A stretch of DNA of 64,000 nucleotides, from positions 806,001 through 870,000 of the forward strand of contig VTFK01000016.1 in NCBI GenBank assembly GCA_009617715.1, written 5' to 3'. Within the stretch, counting starts at the first letter, position 1. Every line of letters begins with the position of its first letter. Under the pieces are notes generated by a model. The model was not told where the DNA came from. It made no database searches and was given only the letters and a program-made list of their open reading frames with translations. Both the position numbers and the translations under genes were made by a program. Of this stretch, positions 1 through 12,129 are shown piece after piece. This DNA comes from Plectrocnemia conspersa (taxonomy: Eukaryota > Arthropoda > Insecta > Trichoptera > Polycentropodidae).

Positions 1-1540
1 TTTCCTCTCTAATGTACTGAGGGTGGTAAAAACGCATAAGCATGTTAGTTTTATAGAGAAACGAACCTTTTAACTTTACATCGAATGTTAAATAATCATA
101 AATAATAACAACATCATAGATAATAAAAACCTTATTAAAAATATATTTATGATAGTATAAAAAAACACTAACCTGTAAGATTTGTGTTTTTTTTATATTT
201 TCAAAAATATATAAACTTTTATAAAAACCGATAATTTCACTAACTTTTTAACAATCATAGCAATGATGCTTTATAGTAATGAGATTTTTTTTCGTTATAG
301 TATATTCAATCCTAAATCACAATTGCAGTGAAGATTAAGTAGTCATAGTTGAGTTTCAACTCAATTTTAATGCGACAAAAGCAGTTAAAACCTTATGATA
401 TGCAATGAGCAGAGATGCGATTTAATTTAGAAAGTAGCAAATGTTGTACTAAAAATTTCATTCCAGAAATTTTAACATTGATGATGTACGTAAAAGCGCG
501 TAGTTTTTTAAGGTTGTTAGTGAGGATATTAGGGCTGCCAATAAAGCAGTTCCGAGATTAACAATACAGAAGCTAGCACAAAAACAGATGAAAGGTGTTA
601 ATTTCTTATAAATTGTCGGAAGAAAAGTTCCCAAAGCGAATCTTAATATGCCAATAAACAATAAGTTTAGAACAAAAAGATTTATTTTTGAGTCCAATTG
701 TTACTGAAGATATAAAGTGTGTTCTGTACTTCAACGCACACCGTAAAAGACAGTGTTTGGATGGAAATCAACCCTTAATTCATACCCCGAGAACCGGATT
801 ACACCTCAATAAGAAAAAATCATGTTTTATTGGTAGGATATAAAGGGCATGATTCATTATGAATTATTAGATTATAAGCAGACAATTACACCAAAAGACT
901 TTCTCTTATAAATTGAAGAAGGTTAATTACACTTAGCTCTTGCTACTTTTACACTCTTAACTCGATTACTTTTTAAGGTTTTGAGAGTAGTACTATAAAA
1001 TTAAAAAAATGTGGCATGTTTACTTTATTTAAAATGTTCTAAACGCTTTATGCAGTATTCTTGAACCTCGAATCTAGCTTGATTCAAGCAAAAAATAGAA
1101 AAACGTAATTCTAAATAAGATATATAGGTAATATTTAATAAATAAGTAATCATTTATGCAATGAAAATTATGTAAGAAGTGAAATTTAAACACAAATTCT
1201 TGATAAGCAATAAATTAAACCGTTTATCTAACATGTTGCACTAAATTTTATTTTCAATAAATTTCTAATTATGATTTATCATTATTCCTTACTATTCCTT
1301 GTTTTATGGAAATATTCAGAAAATATCAGAAAGATTCCAATATTCATAAAAAAATATTTTCATATTTTATTAAATATTTCTTCAGTTCCAAATTTTCATT
1401 AAATTGATTATTTGATTTAATTATTACATATTTTTTTCGTACTAAATGCAAAAAATGCAAAATAATATATATTCTCATTCACATTTAAGAATCTCTGATT
1501 GTATGAAAACCATTCTTGATTATATTGATACTGAATCAAC
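1..1540. other. AT-rich noncoding desert
   Basis: Low-complexity AT-rich DNA with many A/T runs. The only open frame of note (minus strand, about 458-697, 79 codons) is hydrophobic and Leu/Phe/Ile-rich, as expected from chance translation of AT-rich DNA. I see no motif, splice context or repeat structure that supports a gene here. Confidence 0.7.
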
Positions 1541-1550
1541 GTAATTTGGT

Positions 1551-1880
1551 TTGATCTCAATTCCCATAATTTTATTAGCCCCAATTTATACGTTTATTTT
1601 TCGGTATATCGGCAATGTCGTAAAATTTAACATCCGCGATAAACAACTTATTTTGGCGAGTGACGAGTGCTTCTCCAAGTTTTATTGTTGGTGCTTATCT
1701 TGGCAGAATCGAAATCGTTATTTTATATGTACGTATATTACATGTGAATCGGTGGTAAAGTTCAATTAATATTTTACAAATCGTATCGCATTATTGCGCG
1801 CGTGTGTAAAGTTGTCAGTTTGTCAGCTTGTCAGATTTTCACCCCGCTCCATTAAAGTTATTTGATTCGTAAATATTTAA
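1551..1880. other. Moderate-complexity island with three tandem TTGTCAG units
   Basis: A stretch with more G+C than its flanks. At 1812-1835 three head-to-tail 8-base units read TTGTCAGT, TTGTCAGC, TTGTCAGA. The reverse complement contains the core TGACA three times at 8-base spacing. TGACA is the core recognised by TALE homeodomain proteins (Homothorax/Meis), so a small regulatory site cluster is possible. It may equally be simple slippage. The 72-codon + strand frame at 1551-1769 has no recognisable domain and is not called a gene. Confidence 0.35.
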
Positions 1881-2635
1881 ATATGCCCTTTGTAGCACAC
1901 CTCGCAGATAAGGGTTATGAAATTCTATTTCGTACAATATGGCAGACGTATAATAAAAGGCTTACGTTTTATGTACATCTGTATGTATGATTCTTTCAGT
2001 GATATGGATCGTGTATAAAATCACTGCTACGAAAGATTTTGCTCCTATTCTTCTACAATTATTGTCATTTTTAATGTTTTATCTACCTATGCTAATTTTA
2101 ATTGTTTTAAATTAAGAATAAATTACCATTTCGAGTAGGTAATTTTTCTTTTGACAGACTATTATATTTGCACTTGTACAAAGTCATTAACGACTAAACG
2201 TATGTTATAATTCCTATGCGGAAAAAAATAATTGTCATTTAATAATTATATAGAAATAAGCGTTTTATTATACAGTGAAAAATCCCAAAATAATCGAGTA
2301 TGTGCCAGGGTTAGTGGTGAAAAAGTCTATTCAGATACTAATTAATATTATTAATTCAATCAAATACTAGATACTAATATACATCTAATCAAAGATTAAA
2401 TTCACAAAGCATATCGCAAAACTTTAATCTAAATTATTGCTGCTATTGCGACTCTAAAATCAATATTTAACACAAAAACCACATTTTCAAAAAAAACATT
2501 TTACTACCACCATTAACGAGTGGTTTATTTAAGTGACTATCTATGTAGCTCCACATTAAATAATATTTATTATATAATTATTATTTTTACTAAACAATAT
2601 CACTGACTTTATAGAAATATATTTTTTAAATTTAA
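1880..2635. other. AT-rich noncoding stretch
   Basis: AT-rich DNA with no open frame or repeat that I can support. Confidence 0.6.
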
Positions 2636-2639
2636 TATA

Positions 2640-2790
2640 TATAGACAAGTAATACAAATCTCTGACTATTTACCTGAAAGACATGAGTTCAATTTCATAT
2701 GAACTCTAGTGTATTTTTATCTTGTCTAAAAAAATCTAAGTTGGTGATTATTCAATAATTAAAATTTTGATCAAATATCACTGATTAAAA
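2640..2790 (+). mobile_element. tRNA-derived SINE remnant (copy 1)
   Basis: The segment from CTCTGACTATTTACC through the degenerate internal promoter box AGTTCAATTTC (about 2686-2696) and on to TGATCAAATATCACTGATT aligns by eye with 49440-49580. There the same positions read CTCTGACTATAGACT, GGTTCGAATCT and CGATCGATCATCACAGATT. A tRNA-like head with a B box followed by a family-specific body is the hallmark of a tRNA-derived SINE. This copy is diverged, its A box is not recognisable, and no target duplication was identified. Host genes use RNA polymerase III for intact copies; this one is probably dead. Confidence 0.55.
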
Positions 2791-2799
2791 AACCCTATA

Positions 2800-3635
2800 T
2801 TTTACTAATCTCAAATATGAGTATTGTGATAAGTAATTAATCCTTTGGACGCGGAAATCAATTAAAATCGTCCAATTGATTTTTTATCCCTTTACGCAAA
2901 AATCAGTAAAAAAAAATGTTTTTAAGAAAAAACTTTTTTTTGTGAAAAAATATAAAGTAATATTTTAAATCAATAAAAATTAAAAAATCAGTACATTTAA
3001 ACACAGTTTTAAGGTAAAATTTGCATTTAAAAAAAAAAACAATTTTATTTTAATTTTTGATTAGCGCGTTCAAAAGGTTAAGTCGTTCCTTTTTTATTTG
3101 AAAAATTCTCCAATAATGAGCTATTAATTATATATTTATAAGAAAATAATTATTTACAGCTCGTCTAGTAGTTTAGACATTGTATATATGTATGTATGTA
3201 ACTGTTACCGTAAGAGTTTAAGAGCACTAAGAAAATATTTTCCTTCTTCATAATGAATTTCCATTGTGAAAATACTATAAATAAAAAAATCGCTTTATCT
3301 TGTTCGTACTAAAAGGACGTTGAAAAATACGTTCTTTCATAATTCCTTATATTCAATGTCACGAAGAGAAAAAAAATATCGACCGAAAGAATATCAGTTT
3401 TTGCGGATTACATTCGTTATACTGAAAAGTAAACGTAATAAATATGGTGAGTTTATAAATCAATGGTAATATTTATGTCTGTAATTGTAATAGATTATGA
3501 TCGTAGTATAATCCGCGTTTTCATAGAGCTTCGCATATATTAAAATTTAAAATTAAATAAGTAAGAATAAAATTTAATCGACGATGTATAAAAAAAGCTA
3601 GCTTAAGTCATTTTATATTATACCAATAACAATAT
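2800..3635. other. AT-rich noncoding desert
   Basis: Poly-A/T-rich DNA with tatgtatgta simple repeats near 3185-3200. No gene signal was seen. Confidence 0.65.
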
Positions 3636-3639
3636 GCCA

Positions 3640-4090
3640 TTACAATAACGACTCGACATTTAAATTTTTACGACCCGATTCAACGACAGTCAAAGCGAAG
3701 TGGCAACTTTCTGAAACTAATTCGCATAATCGTTACCGCTGAAAATTATGCTCCTTCCAGGAGGAGCGGTTAAATCGCGACGAAATATCCAGTCGTTGCC
3801 AACTTTAAACGCGGAAGCTCTACTACAGAGTTATCCGATAACCGTAATAGCAAAGTGTACAAATTGCAAAGTTTACTGCGTCTTCCGAACCTGGAATTGA
3901 TATCTCCTGCAATTTACGACCGCCCGTAAACAAATACATTGTAATCATTCACCTGGACGACTTTGAAGGATAATCTCGAAAGCCAACCACTCCCTCTTTC
4001 TCTCTCTCTCCGCGAACCATTAAATACCGCAATTTTTTTTAACGGTCGTTGCGAAGAAGTAAACAGGACAATTATCCGGATTTGTTATTT
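3640..4090. promoter_or_regulatory. Higher-G+C noncoding island with a GAGA tract (candidate enhancer)
   Basis: About 450 bases of unique-looking, non-repetitive DNA with no useful open frame, set in an AT desert. It carries a CTCTTTCTCTCTCTCTC tract (about 3992-4008), which on the other strand is a GAGA-factor-type site. It also has a short palindrome CTCCT-TCC-AGGAG near 3751. Complexity without coding potential is typical of conserved regulatory DNA in insect gene deserts, but conservation was not tested. Confidence 0.3.
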
Positions 4091-4099
4091 ATTTATTAG

Positions 4100-4585
4100 A
4101 TATACTTTCAGGAAAAAGTGATACTATATTTGTATTTGGAGACACAAACGGATTATATAGTACACTATTGAAACATAAATTGATTTTGGAAGCAGTGTGT
4201 ATTTTTACATATAAAGTAGGATCTTTTTGATATTAATTTAAATAATAAACTGTTTGCTTATTCAGTTTTAAGTGAAATTAATTTATAAATAATTTTAATG
4301 TGTTTTTTTTTATGTAAGAACATATTGTCCTATATCTTAATATATATATTTAAACAAGAGTGGATCAAAATTTTATTTTTTGTAGTATTAACTACAATTA
4401 AAGAAAAACAACTGTTATAAAATAAATTAATGAAACGTTACACCAGCGGGTTTTTTTAAGAATTACAACGTCGTTTATGACTGTCGTCGTTTTAACTGTA
4501 TTTTATAATATATTTGCTACGAATTGCATCATAATAAAAAATTTAATATTTAAAAACAAAATTATATCTGGACCACTCTGACAAA
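4100..4585. other. AT-rich noncoding stretch
   Basis: No supportable feature was seen. Confidence 0.6.
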
Positions 4586-4589
4586 TATT

Positions 4590-5220
4590 ATTTTAACTTG
4601 AACGTTAACGTGACTCAAAGTACTAGAAAGTAGATTTTCGCTCGGTCACTTGTTATAACGACAGTTTAATTGTTCGCAAAAGGGTTTTAAAAACACCAAC
4701 ACAACCTCATATCTAACCTTGAAGTGTTCCGGATGAATAAATTAAATGAGTCGTTAGAGTCCCCAAGGAGCAATAAAAAAGGACGGGTTTGATCCCTACG
4801 CTCGACTTTCTTCCCTATCTCTCTCTCTTTCTCAAGGACATTTATTATATCTTTGTGTGCGAAAATAAATTTGAATTTATTTGAATGACAAATTATCTCG
4901 TTTATCTTCTCGAAGCCTCCTAGATATAATGGTACCTTCGAAAATATTTTCGCACTCGGCCCATCGGTGTAATTGATGAAGGGATTCGGCCGATAAGAGG
5001 AAAATAATACTGTGGTGATTGGATAGGAAGTAGGAGATTTGACCCGGATAAATTATTCGCATCATAATATATAATATTATATCTAAAAGAGAGGCGATTG
5101 ATTCGTAGGAATGAGAAGTGCGATGGTAAATTAACGATCGAGTTGAATCGTAAAGTAAAAGGATTTGTTAAATGGCAGGGTTAAGTGTGATTGAATAACG
5201 GCTGGCTTTAATTTATATCC
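4590..5220. promoter_or_regulatory. Higher-complexity noncoding island with a second GAGA tract
   Basis: Mixed-sequence island with a TCTCTCTCTTTCTC run near 4820-4833 (GAGA type on the minus strand). The minus-strand frame at 4877-5065 (62 codons) has no recognised domain and looks like a chance frame in less AT-biased DNA. Possible enhancer or old unique sequence. Confidence 0.28.
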
Positions 5221-5229
5221 GTTTAAATA

Positions 5230-6970
5230 TATTTATAGAGAAAATTGTAAAGATTGCTACAGGCAATGGGTGTGCAAACGAATTTCTAACACGCTATGTA
5301 TTGTACATAATTTAATTAAATAAAATTTGCTTTTTGCCGTTTTTGAGTTTTAGAATTTGTCTTTAAAGTTTATATTTTTCTATTTACTAAAACAGCTTAT
5401 CAAAATGTTAATTATTTAACAATTAGGTTTTAAACATAAATTAACCAATCGTGAATATTTTTTTTTCTTAAAAAAACTGTCGTGTGTGTTTCGCCAAAAA
5501 TGCTATTCGACATGATTTGGAGAACAATCTTAGTGCACACATTTTATATTTGCACGAAAATATTTGAAACGATGCGCATTGTAAAAAACAGTATAAAACC
5601 CAAATAATTATATTAGTGAATAAATGTGCACTATTTTATTTAAAAAAAAAGTATTTCTTTCAAAACGCGTAGCTCACTTTTTTTTTATAAATTGATCGTT
5701 ACCACTAAGCAGAATACTTCACTTATGAAATTCATTATGCTAGTCTTAGCACGCGTGTTTTTCCCTATTTAGATATGTTATGACCATCAGGAAGCAAATG
5801 AAATACCTTTATTTAAAAAGCTATGTGATAAAATAATATATTAAGACAATACGACCTAATTGGTCTGAAAAAGCATTTTTTTTTAAAATAACTCTTATTT
5901 AAAAAGATACTTTGACACACATTTATACATTTAATGGGATTGCTTCTTTTACAACGTCTCTGATACTTGCACAATGCTGCTATTTATAACTAAATTCCTT
6001 TATACAAATCTTTCAACAAACCTTATTCCGTACTCTATAGTCCAATAATGGCTTGGTTTATATGTTTGTAAAATAAATTTTGAAATCATGTAGAATTTTT
6101 TTAAGAATTATTTACCAAGTACGATTATTAAGGCTAAGAAAAAAAAGCTACGGTCAACTAACGTACGGATAGGATAACTAGAAAACTTTTTAGATAAGCT
6201 AGATATTTAAACGATGCTTTTGCCTTATAATTTCATACCCTTAAAAGACGACCTCGTAAATAGCTACATATATATCAAACATATAAAGATCAGGCGTTTG
6301 ACTACAATAAAAACCCCTTTAAATTATAAATAGTGAATATTTTATTATAATATTATTTAAGCAACCATTTCATATTTTTAAAATAAAAAAATAATATGAC
6401 TGTTAATTACCTTTGTAAATAATTTTATAAGTAAATAGTATCTAGCATCAATTTTTAATTAATTAAAGCAATTTAAAAAATCGCTGGTTTTATATTCAAA
6501 ATAAATTAAAATGTTAGTTTGATTGTGCGAAAGTAAGAAGTATTTTTGTTGTTAAGATAATTAGAGGTCTACATAGCTTTGCTACTAGACAATAATTTTA
6601 TCAAAAGTAAAATGATAAAAAAAAGAGTTACTAAGATTAGCGGATTAAATATTATATCAAGATTCTTATATTTTTTGAATTTTCTTATTAAAATTATATA
6701 AAAATAGTTTTTAAAATACAAATTTAACTAAAAACATAGATTAACCTATATCTAATTTTTAAATTGTTTTTTTTTAAATTAAAAAAATATTTTACAAATT
6801 TACTAACTTCAGTATTTACTACTAAATTTACTTACTTAATATTTACCAATTTTTATTAAAAAAATATTTAACAAAATATTAATATTATCTTTAAATTAAC
6901 TTAAAGATTCACCAAAACAAATTAGATACAAATACTTTTATAAAAAAATCATAATAATAATTAATTGACA
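5230..6970. other. AT-rich noncoding desert
   Basis: Long stretch of poly-A/T-rich DNA. I found no coding frame, hairpin or repeat family member in it. Confidence 0.65.
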
Positions 6971-6978
6971 TTTTCAAT

Positions 6979-7460
6979 GTGAAGCAAATTAAAAATGTGA
7001 AGAAAATAATTAAGATTCATTTGGCAACTTTACAAAACACTCGTTTATTATTCCCGTCATGGTTCAGCTTAATTATTAACGTAGCTCTGCCGTGTATTTT
7101 GTTTTTTGCCTCTTTTTTTATCTTTATTTATTTATTAACATTCCAATTATGCAGAGTTTGTCCGAAAATCATGCTGCGTTTGCGAAAACTTTTTCTATTG
7201 GGCTCTCGGTTTAGCTTTTTTTGTTCTATTTAAAAGTCTCACTCCAACCGTCTAGTGTGAAAAAGGATTAGAGGATGCTGAGCTTTTGTGTTTTAAATTC
7301 GTTTTAAATTAATTAAAAGCTAACACTTTAATTATCACAGTCGAATAACTCACAATGTGCACCGTTTATTATTAAGGGAAAAGTGGCATGTAAAGCTCGT
7401 TTGCGACCCCATAAAGCTTAATTTGGCTTTAGTGTTTGGAATTGTTTGTAAATGCTGTGT
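6979..7460. other. Weak complexity island with an 84-codon chance frame
   Basis: The + strand frame at 6979-7233 is hydrophobic (Leu/Phe/Ile) and could be read as two membrane segments. However, T-rich DNA gives that composition automatically. It lacks a convincing start context, flanking splice sites or a recognisable family. I treat it as noncoding. Confidence 0.4.
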
Positions 7461-7469
7461 CGAATATAG

Positions 7470-7920
7470 CAATATTTAAATAAAAGTATTTATTTCTGTG
7501 ATAGGGCTTAAATCGTTGTTTATCTGAATTTTTCTGTATTCCATGTGAAGCAAACTTTTAAAAGTAACTTTTAAAACTCGAAAATTATATCAGAGAAATG
7601 ACCAAAAATATAAGTTAAGTAAGTAATTAAAATTTTTTTTTTTATAAACAATTGTTTCCTTATGACTAATCTTTATTTATATTTAATTAATATAATATTA
7701 ACTAAAGTTATTTGTACATTAGCCTTACTTATGCTATTTTAAATAGCATGTAGAAAGTCATTAAAACGACAATTTCAAAAATATGAATAGAAAAAATCAA
7801 CGTGTTTTGACAAAAGCTGTTAACCGCTCGTAACTACAACAAAAACTACCATTTGAATAAAAAAAAAAGCTATTGTTTTAATGACCTTGCAGTTAAAATT
7901 ATTTAAGTAGTAAATATTAA
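7470..7920. other. AT-rich noncoding stretch with small palindrome
   Basis: AT-rich. A short palindrome ATGCTATTTTAAATAGCAT lies near 7731-7749. Nothing else could be supported. Confidence 0.5.
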
Positions 7921-8062
7921 TCGTTGGACAAATATGCAAGCGATGCAATTAGCCATCCAACATTTGTATATGTGATTCATTAGAGACGTTTCGAATCAGT
8001 AGTATTAAAGATCTAAAACTTTGTCACATTGGCAGACGATTAATTAATTCAAGGAAAGATGG

Positions 8063-8165
8063 TCAGAGACGATTACACATCTCGCGACGAAAGACGATCA
8101 CACCCATACCGAGAGCAGATGATTACACGATTCGAGACCATAAACAACCAGACCGAGACCGAGAA
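8063..8165 (+). repeat. Degenerate tandem repeat, GACGATTACAC units
   Basis: Three imperfect units of about 25-35 bases follow one another. They contain AGAGACGATTACACA, AAGACGATCACACCC and AGATGATTACACGATT, each followed by a GAGA- or CGAG-rich segment, and end in ACCGAGACCGAGA. The neighbourhood (7925-8330) is of higher G+C and ends with an AATAAA hexamer near 8261. That would suit a decayed LTR, but no paired LTR, primer binding site or retroviral-type frame was found, so the LTR idea is only a possibility. Confidence 0.4.
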
Positions 8166-8339
8166 CAAACACGAGAGACTTTAATTCTCCACCAAATTCT
8201 CCATTAGTACTTAGTCTGTATAATACAACTCTAAACTATTTCTTCTTTTTGTATAATAACAATAAACTGTTACCAGCTTTTCGACGTCTATTTAAATGTA
8301 AAGTCACACCTTTCGGCCTTAAAACGTAAAACATTAGGT

Positions 8340-8865
8340 TAAATTAGTTTTTGAATTAAGTTTTTTAAAGTAATTTAAAAAAAATTTTTGCTTTCAAATA
8401 AATTAATCGCCTTTAAAATTAGTTTATTAAAGTTAAATTTAGTTGCGTTTAAAAATTATGTTTATTCGGCACAAAAACTACACATGTAAAAACTGCAAAA
8501 TATTATACTAAAACTATTGAAGCAAAATTAAAAATATAAAATTTTTTTGGCGACTGACAAGTGTCACACAGGTAGAAAAAATAAAACAAAATTTCAATGG
8601 CAACCAGCAAGTTTAAAATACTTTATGATTTAAATTTTGATTAAACATATAAACGGGCCAATTTCGTTTTCACAAAGTCCTTGTCAATATTATAATGAAT
8701 AAGAAATCATATTATTTAAACTATCTAACTTGTTTTAAAGAAGATCAACTAACTTTTATATAAATTTGGAACTTTAAATAAAATATATTATTTCCTAAAT
8801 ATTAGTGTTTCAAGGTATTACATAATCCAAAATAAGTCATGCAAGATTAATTTTTCATTCACACA
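8340..8865. other. AT-rich noncoding stretch
   Basis: No supportable feature was seen. Confidence 0.6.
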
Positions 8866-8869
8866 TAGA

Positions 8870-9315
8870 AAGATTACGAATTATTTTCAGCTCAGTAGAG
8901 CCACATCCAACCGAACGCCAAAGTACATTAACAAAAGTATACTCGATTTATAAAACACCTACGCGGCCCTAAGCCTTTTGTCATCTGCAGAAAAATTCCC
9001 ACACCTACACATAATAGAAGTCAGAAAAATTTAATTTCCCACTTCGAGAATACGAATATGATAATAATCTCAGAAAGAAAACTTTCAAAGTCGCTAAGTC
9101 ACATTTCATCGAATGCAATTAACGCGTTCTGATATTAAAAAAGTTTTCCGGGGAAAAAAGTGATCATTTAAGCTTTCAACAGCAGGCTGTATATTACAAC
9201 GTCCGTTAAATTCGGTCGATGGTATTTTTTTGCGGTTAACGGCCGTGACGTTTACTTTATGGACAATTGAATACGATATTTATTGCATATTTTACACGCC
9301 CCCTCCCCCTCCTAT
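8870..9315. promoter_or_regulatory. Noncoding island ending in a C-rich tract
   Basis: About 450 bases with more balanced composition. It ends in GCCCCCTCCCCCTCCT (about 9299-9314), the only strongly C-rich run in this part of the window and a possible zinc-finger (KLF/Sp-like) site. There is no open frame of note. Candidate regulatory DNA only. Confidence 0.25.
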
Positions 9316-9319
9316 TACA

Positions 9320-11040
9320 ACCAGTTTGATATACATGCTATTATTAATTATTTGTGTAGAACAGAATGTGTAATATAGGTAGCTAGAGTTCAAAGTGCAA
9401 AAGGGGTTGAACCTTCAAAAGATACAAATGTCTATTATTTGAAGGCAAATTCAAATTTTTTTCAATTGAAAGATATTTTTGGCAATTTATATATTATATA
9501 AATTTATAATTAAACAAAATTTAATGAAAATCTCTGAGAAATATTTACTTTATCTGTCTTGAACTAAATAAATATTAATTTATTTTATTGTAAGATACTT
9601 ATGTATATTTTCAAGAATATTGTATATAAATAATACTGTTGTAAATATTTTATAATTAAAATTTGTAATATGTGTGTCTTCAGTTATTTTTTATTTTATT
9701 TTTTAGTATATAAATATATACTCGACGCATTTTTCCATTTCAATCTTTTTTGCCTAAAATCAAAACGGTACAATAACACTATAAATTATTCCCTAATACG
9801 ATTAAGGTGACTTAATCGTATTAGGGAATGATAAATTAACTGACTTTTATATCCAGTAAAGGGCTTTTCATTTGAGATAGTTAAACAGCGGTTAGAAAAA
9901 TTAAAATAATTAAGATAAAACATAATTTAGAAAACATCTCCTTGTGCTGATAAAATCAACATCAGTTTATAAATCACTATCTTTCTGCTTTTTATGTATG
10001 GAAATCACTTTTATGTAATTTAATATAAACCAAACAATTATTCATTTTCAAAGAGAGGTTAAAAACAAACAACCTAATTTATTTAGTTTCTTCCGAATTT
10101 TACTTGGGATTATTCTGTTAATTACTGTGTGTTATGACACCTTGTTTATGTTCATTAATAAAATATTTACATAAGCTTATTTTTAATATAGGTTTTACTT
10201 ATTGACAAATAAAAATATATAGAAATCTTTATTAATATTTTCTATTTATAATAAATAATTTACACTAAAAACCTTAACTGAAAAAATTATATTATTTTAC
10301 TCATTAGTCTAATGCCCTATGTTTTAAAGCTACTTTTAATACATTGAAAATTTCACATCATTGTGTGTATAGTAAATGTAAAGCTAATATTAGTCGAAAG
10401 CAATTTGGTTTATGTAGGTGCGGTATGAGAACAAAAGGAGAGTTATTTTATATGCCTTTCACAAAAGTATAAAGAGTGCAATAAAACTACCTATATACAT
10501 ATATATTTTTATTTAGCATTTAAGCAAATAAATTTCAATTTGCTAATTAAAACACTAATATCAAATGACGTAGGTATTGCAAAACTTTGATGTAATGTAT
10601 GATGACAAAATCCAATTCATATCCAATATGTGTTCTGAAGTATATTTCAAAGGGCACTCCATAAGCAAACGAAGGACTCGAAAATGCATACTATGCAATC
10701 AATAATTTAGTTGTGTTACAAGCTGTGATCCAATTCTAAATGCAGAGTTACAGTAAAGTAGAAAGGGGTTGCCAAATAAAATACTTTAAAAATAAAAACA
10801 TATACAGAAAATATTATAGCTCTAACGTAAAAAACGCGTTTGACAAAGAGTTTAAATAAAAAAGCAAATATTAGTTTATCCCTAATTTTCAGCATTAGTT
10901 ATAGAATCGATGACTGAATGAAACTTTTCTTTATCCATGAAGGGTATATAACCAAAAATAATGCCTTCTGTCAGTAATTATACCAGAACTAACACCTTGT
11001 TTACGACTTAAAATAACGAGAGTTTTGGTTAACTTGTATC
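9320..11040. other. AT-rich noncoding desert
   Basis: AT-rich throughout, apart from the palindrome at 9788. No supportable gene was seen. Confidence 0.6.
9788..9829. repeat. Perfect 19-bp inverted repeat with 4-nt loop
   Basis: ATTCCCTAATACGATTAAG (9788-9806), loop GTGA, then its exact reverse complement (9811-9829). A perfect 19-bp stem does not match typical cis sites. It could be a collapsed foldback element, a replication or repair palindrome, or a small hairpin RNA. No transcript evidence can be read from DNA alone. Confidence 0.75.
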
Positions 11041-11041
11041 T

Positions 11042-11057
11042 AGCGGAGCTACGCCGA
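11042..11057 (+). repeat. Dispersed 16-mer AGCGGAGCTACGCCGA (copy 1)
   Basis: This GC-rich 16-mer recurs exactly at 13094-13109 in the same orientation, 2 kb away, in a background where such sequence is rare. Both copies are followed within 15 bases by an ACYGAAAC/ACTAAAAC-type segment. This suggests two decayed copies of one short interspersed element whose full extent I could not define. Confidence 0.5.
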
Positions 11058-11059
11058 AT

Positions 11060-11735
11060 CGACTAAAACAAAAAATTGAAACCGAAAAGTATATAATTTA
11101 CAATTCGAACGTCTGACCAAGTTCAGCTAAGAACTCACACGAATTTTCAAAAGTTTAATCCGATCTTTAACAAGACTTATATACTATACAAGGAACGCAG
11201 TTCTACGACAAGAACAGTATTTATTAGTGCAGAAACAATATGATTTTAAAATAATTTAAGTAAAAAAAACTTCTAGGCTATAATCTGTAATGGGTTTTGA
11301 TTAAGTTTTCTAATAGTTATTATATTTTAGGTTTTAAACTCTTAAGCTGTTAAAATTAAATGTATGCTAAAAACTATTTAGAAGATAAATCATTAAGCTG
11401 CTTAAAATAGAAAGAAAAGCTTTTTTTAAATGTAAAAATAAATACAAAAAACGCAGCTATGTACATGCATATATTTTAGATATTCACATATGATTTTCTA
11501 ACGTTGTACAATAGGATTAAGACATCGCAAAAATGTAATCTCTTGTAAGCGCCTTTATGTCGCATGTATACAATTTATATCCAGCTCCTCAGTTGTTATT
11601 GTTACTCTAGCAAAGACTAACTGTAAATTCGCAAACTATATTATTTTTTACTTAAATAATTTTAACGTTCATAAAGTATAAATCGATTTGTTGCTAAATA
11701 GCAACATAAAGCACTTAAGAATAGATATTCCTATT
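11060..11735. other. AT-rich noncoding stretch
   Basis: No supportable feature was seen. Confidence 0.6.
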
Positions 11736-11739
11736 ATTT

Positions 11740-12125
11740 ATAGGTATTAGTGTCAAATTTAAACCTATGTCACTCCTTTTTAGGGTTAATGCATGCCTAT
11801 GCCGTAACGAAAATTGCTTTTCTCTGGCAACTTAACGCCGGAAACCGCAAGATGAGCTCTCAGAAACGATACATAATGTCATCCTCGAAAGACCTGATTG
11901 CATTATGTAAGGTATTTTTGACGGTTGCACTGACACCATTTCGTGTAATGAACGTTTGTTGACGACGTTTCGCATTATGTTTCCTAAATTATGTCAACAT
12001 GACCCGTGTTTGTTCGACGCGATCTATTGTCATGAAATATTTGTACAAATTTGCAATGCGATGCGTTAACGCACGTTCGCTTGAATATTGTTTGCTTAGA
12101 TTGCGTAACAGAAAGGAAATTAAAT
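11740..12125. promoter_or_regulatory. Noncoding island of higher complexity
   Basis: About 380 bases of balanced sequence. The 70-codon + strand frame (11750-11962) has no recognised motif. The DNA is rich in CG dinucleotides (AACGCC, GACGACG, GTTCGACGCG), which sets it apart from the flanks. Possible enhancer or insulator; evidence is composition only. Confidence 0.25.
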
Positions 12126-12129
12126 TTAA

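Noticed and set aside
458..697. 79-codon minus-strand frame with membrane-like composition
   Set aside because: Leu/Phe/Ile richness follows from T-rich codons; no family, start context or splice signals.
6979..7233. 84-codon + frame that could be a small membrane protein
   Set aside because: Same compositional artefact; no support from neighbours.
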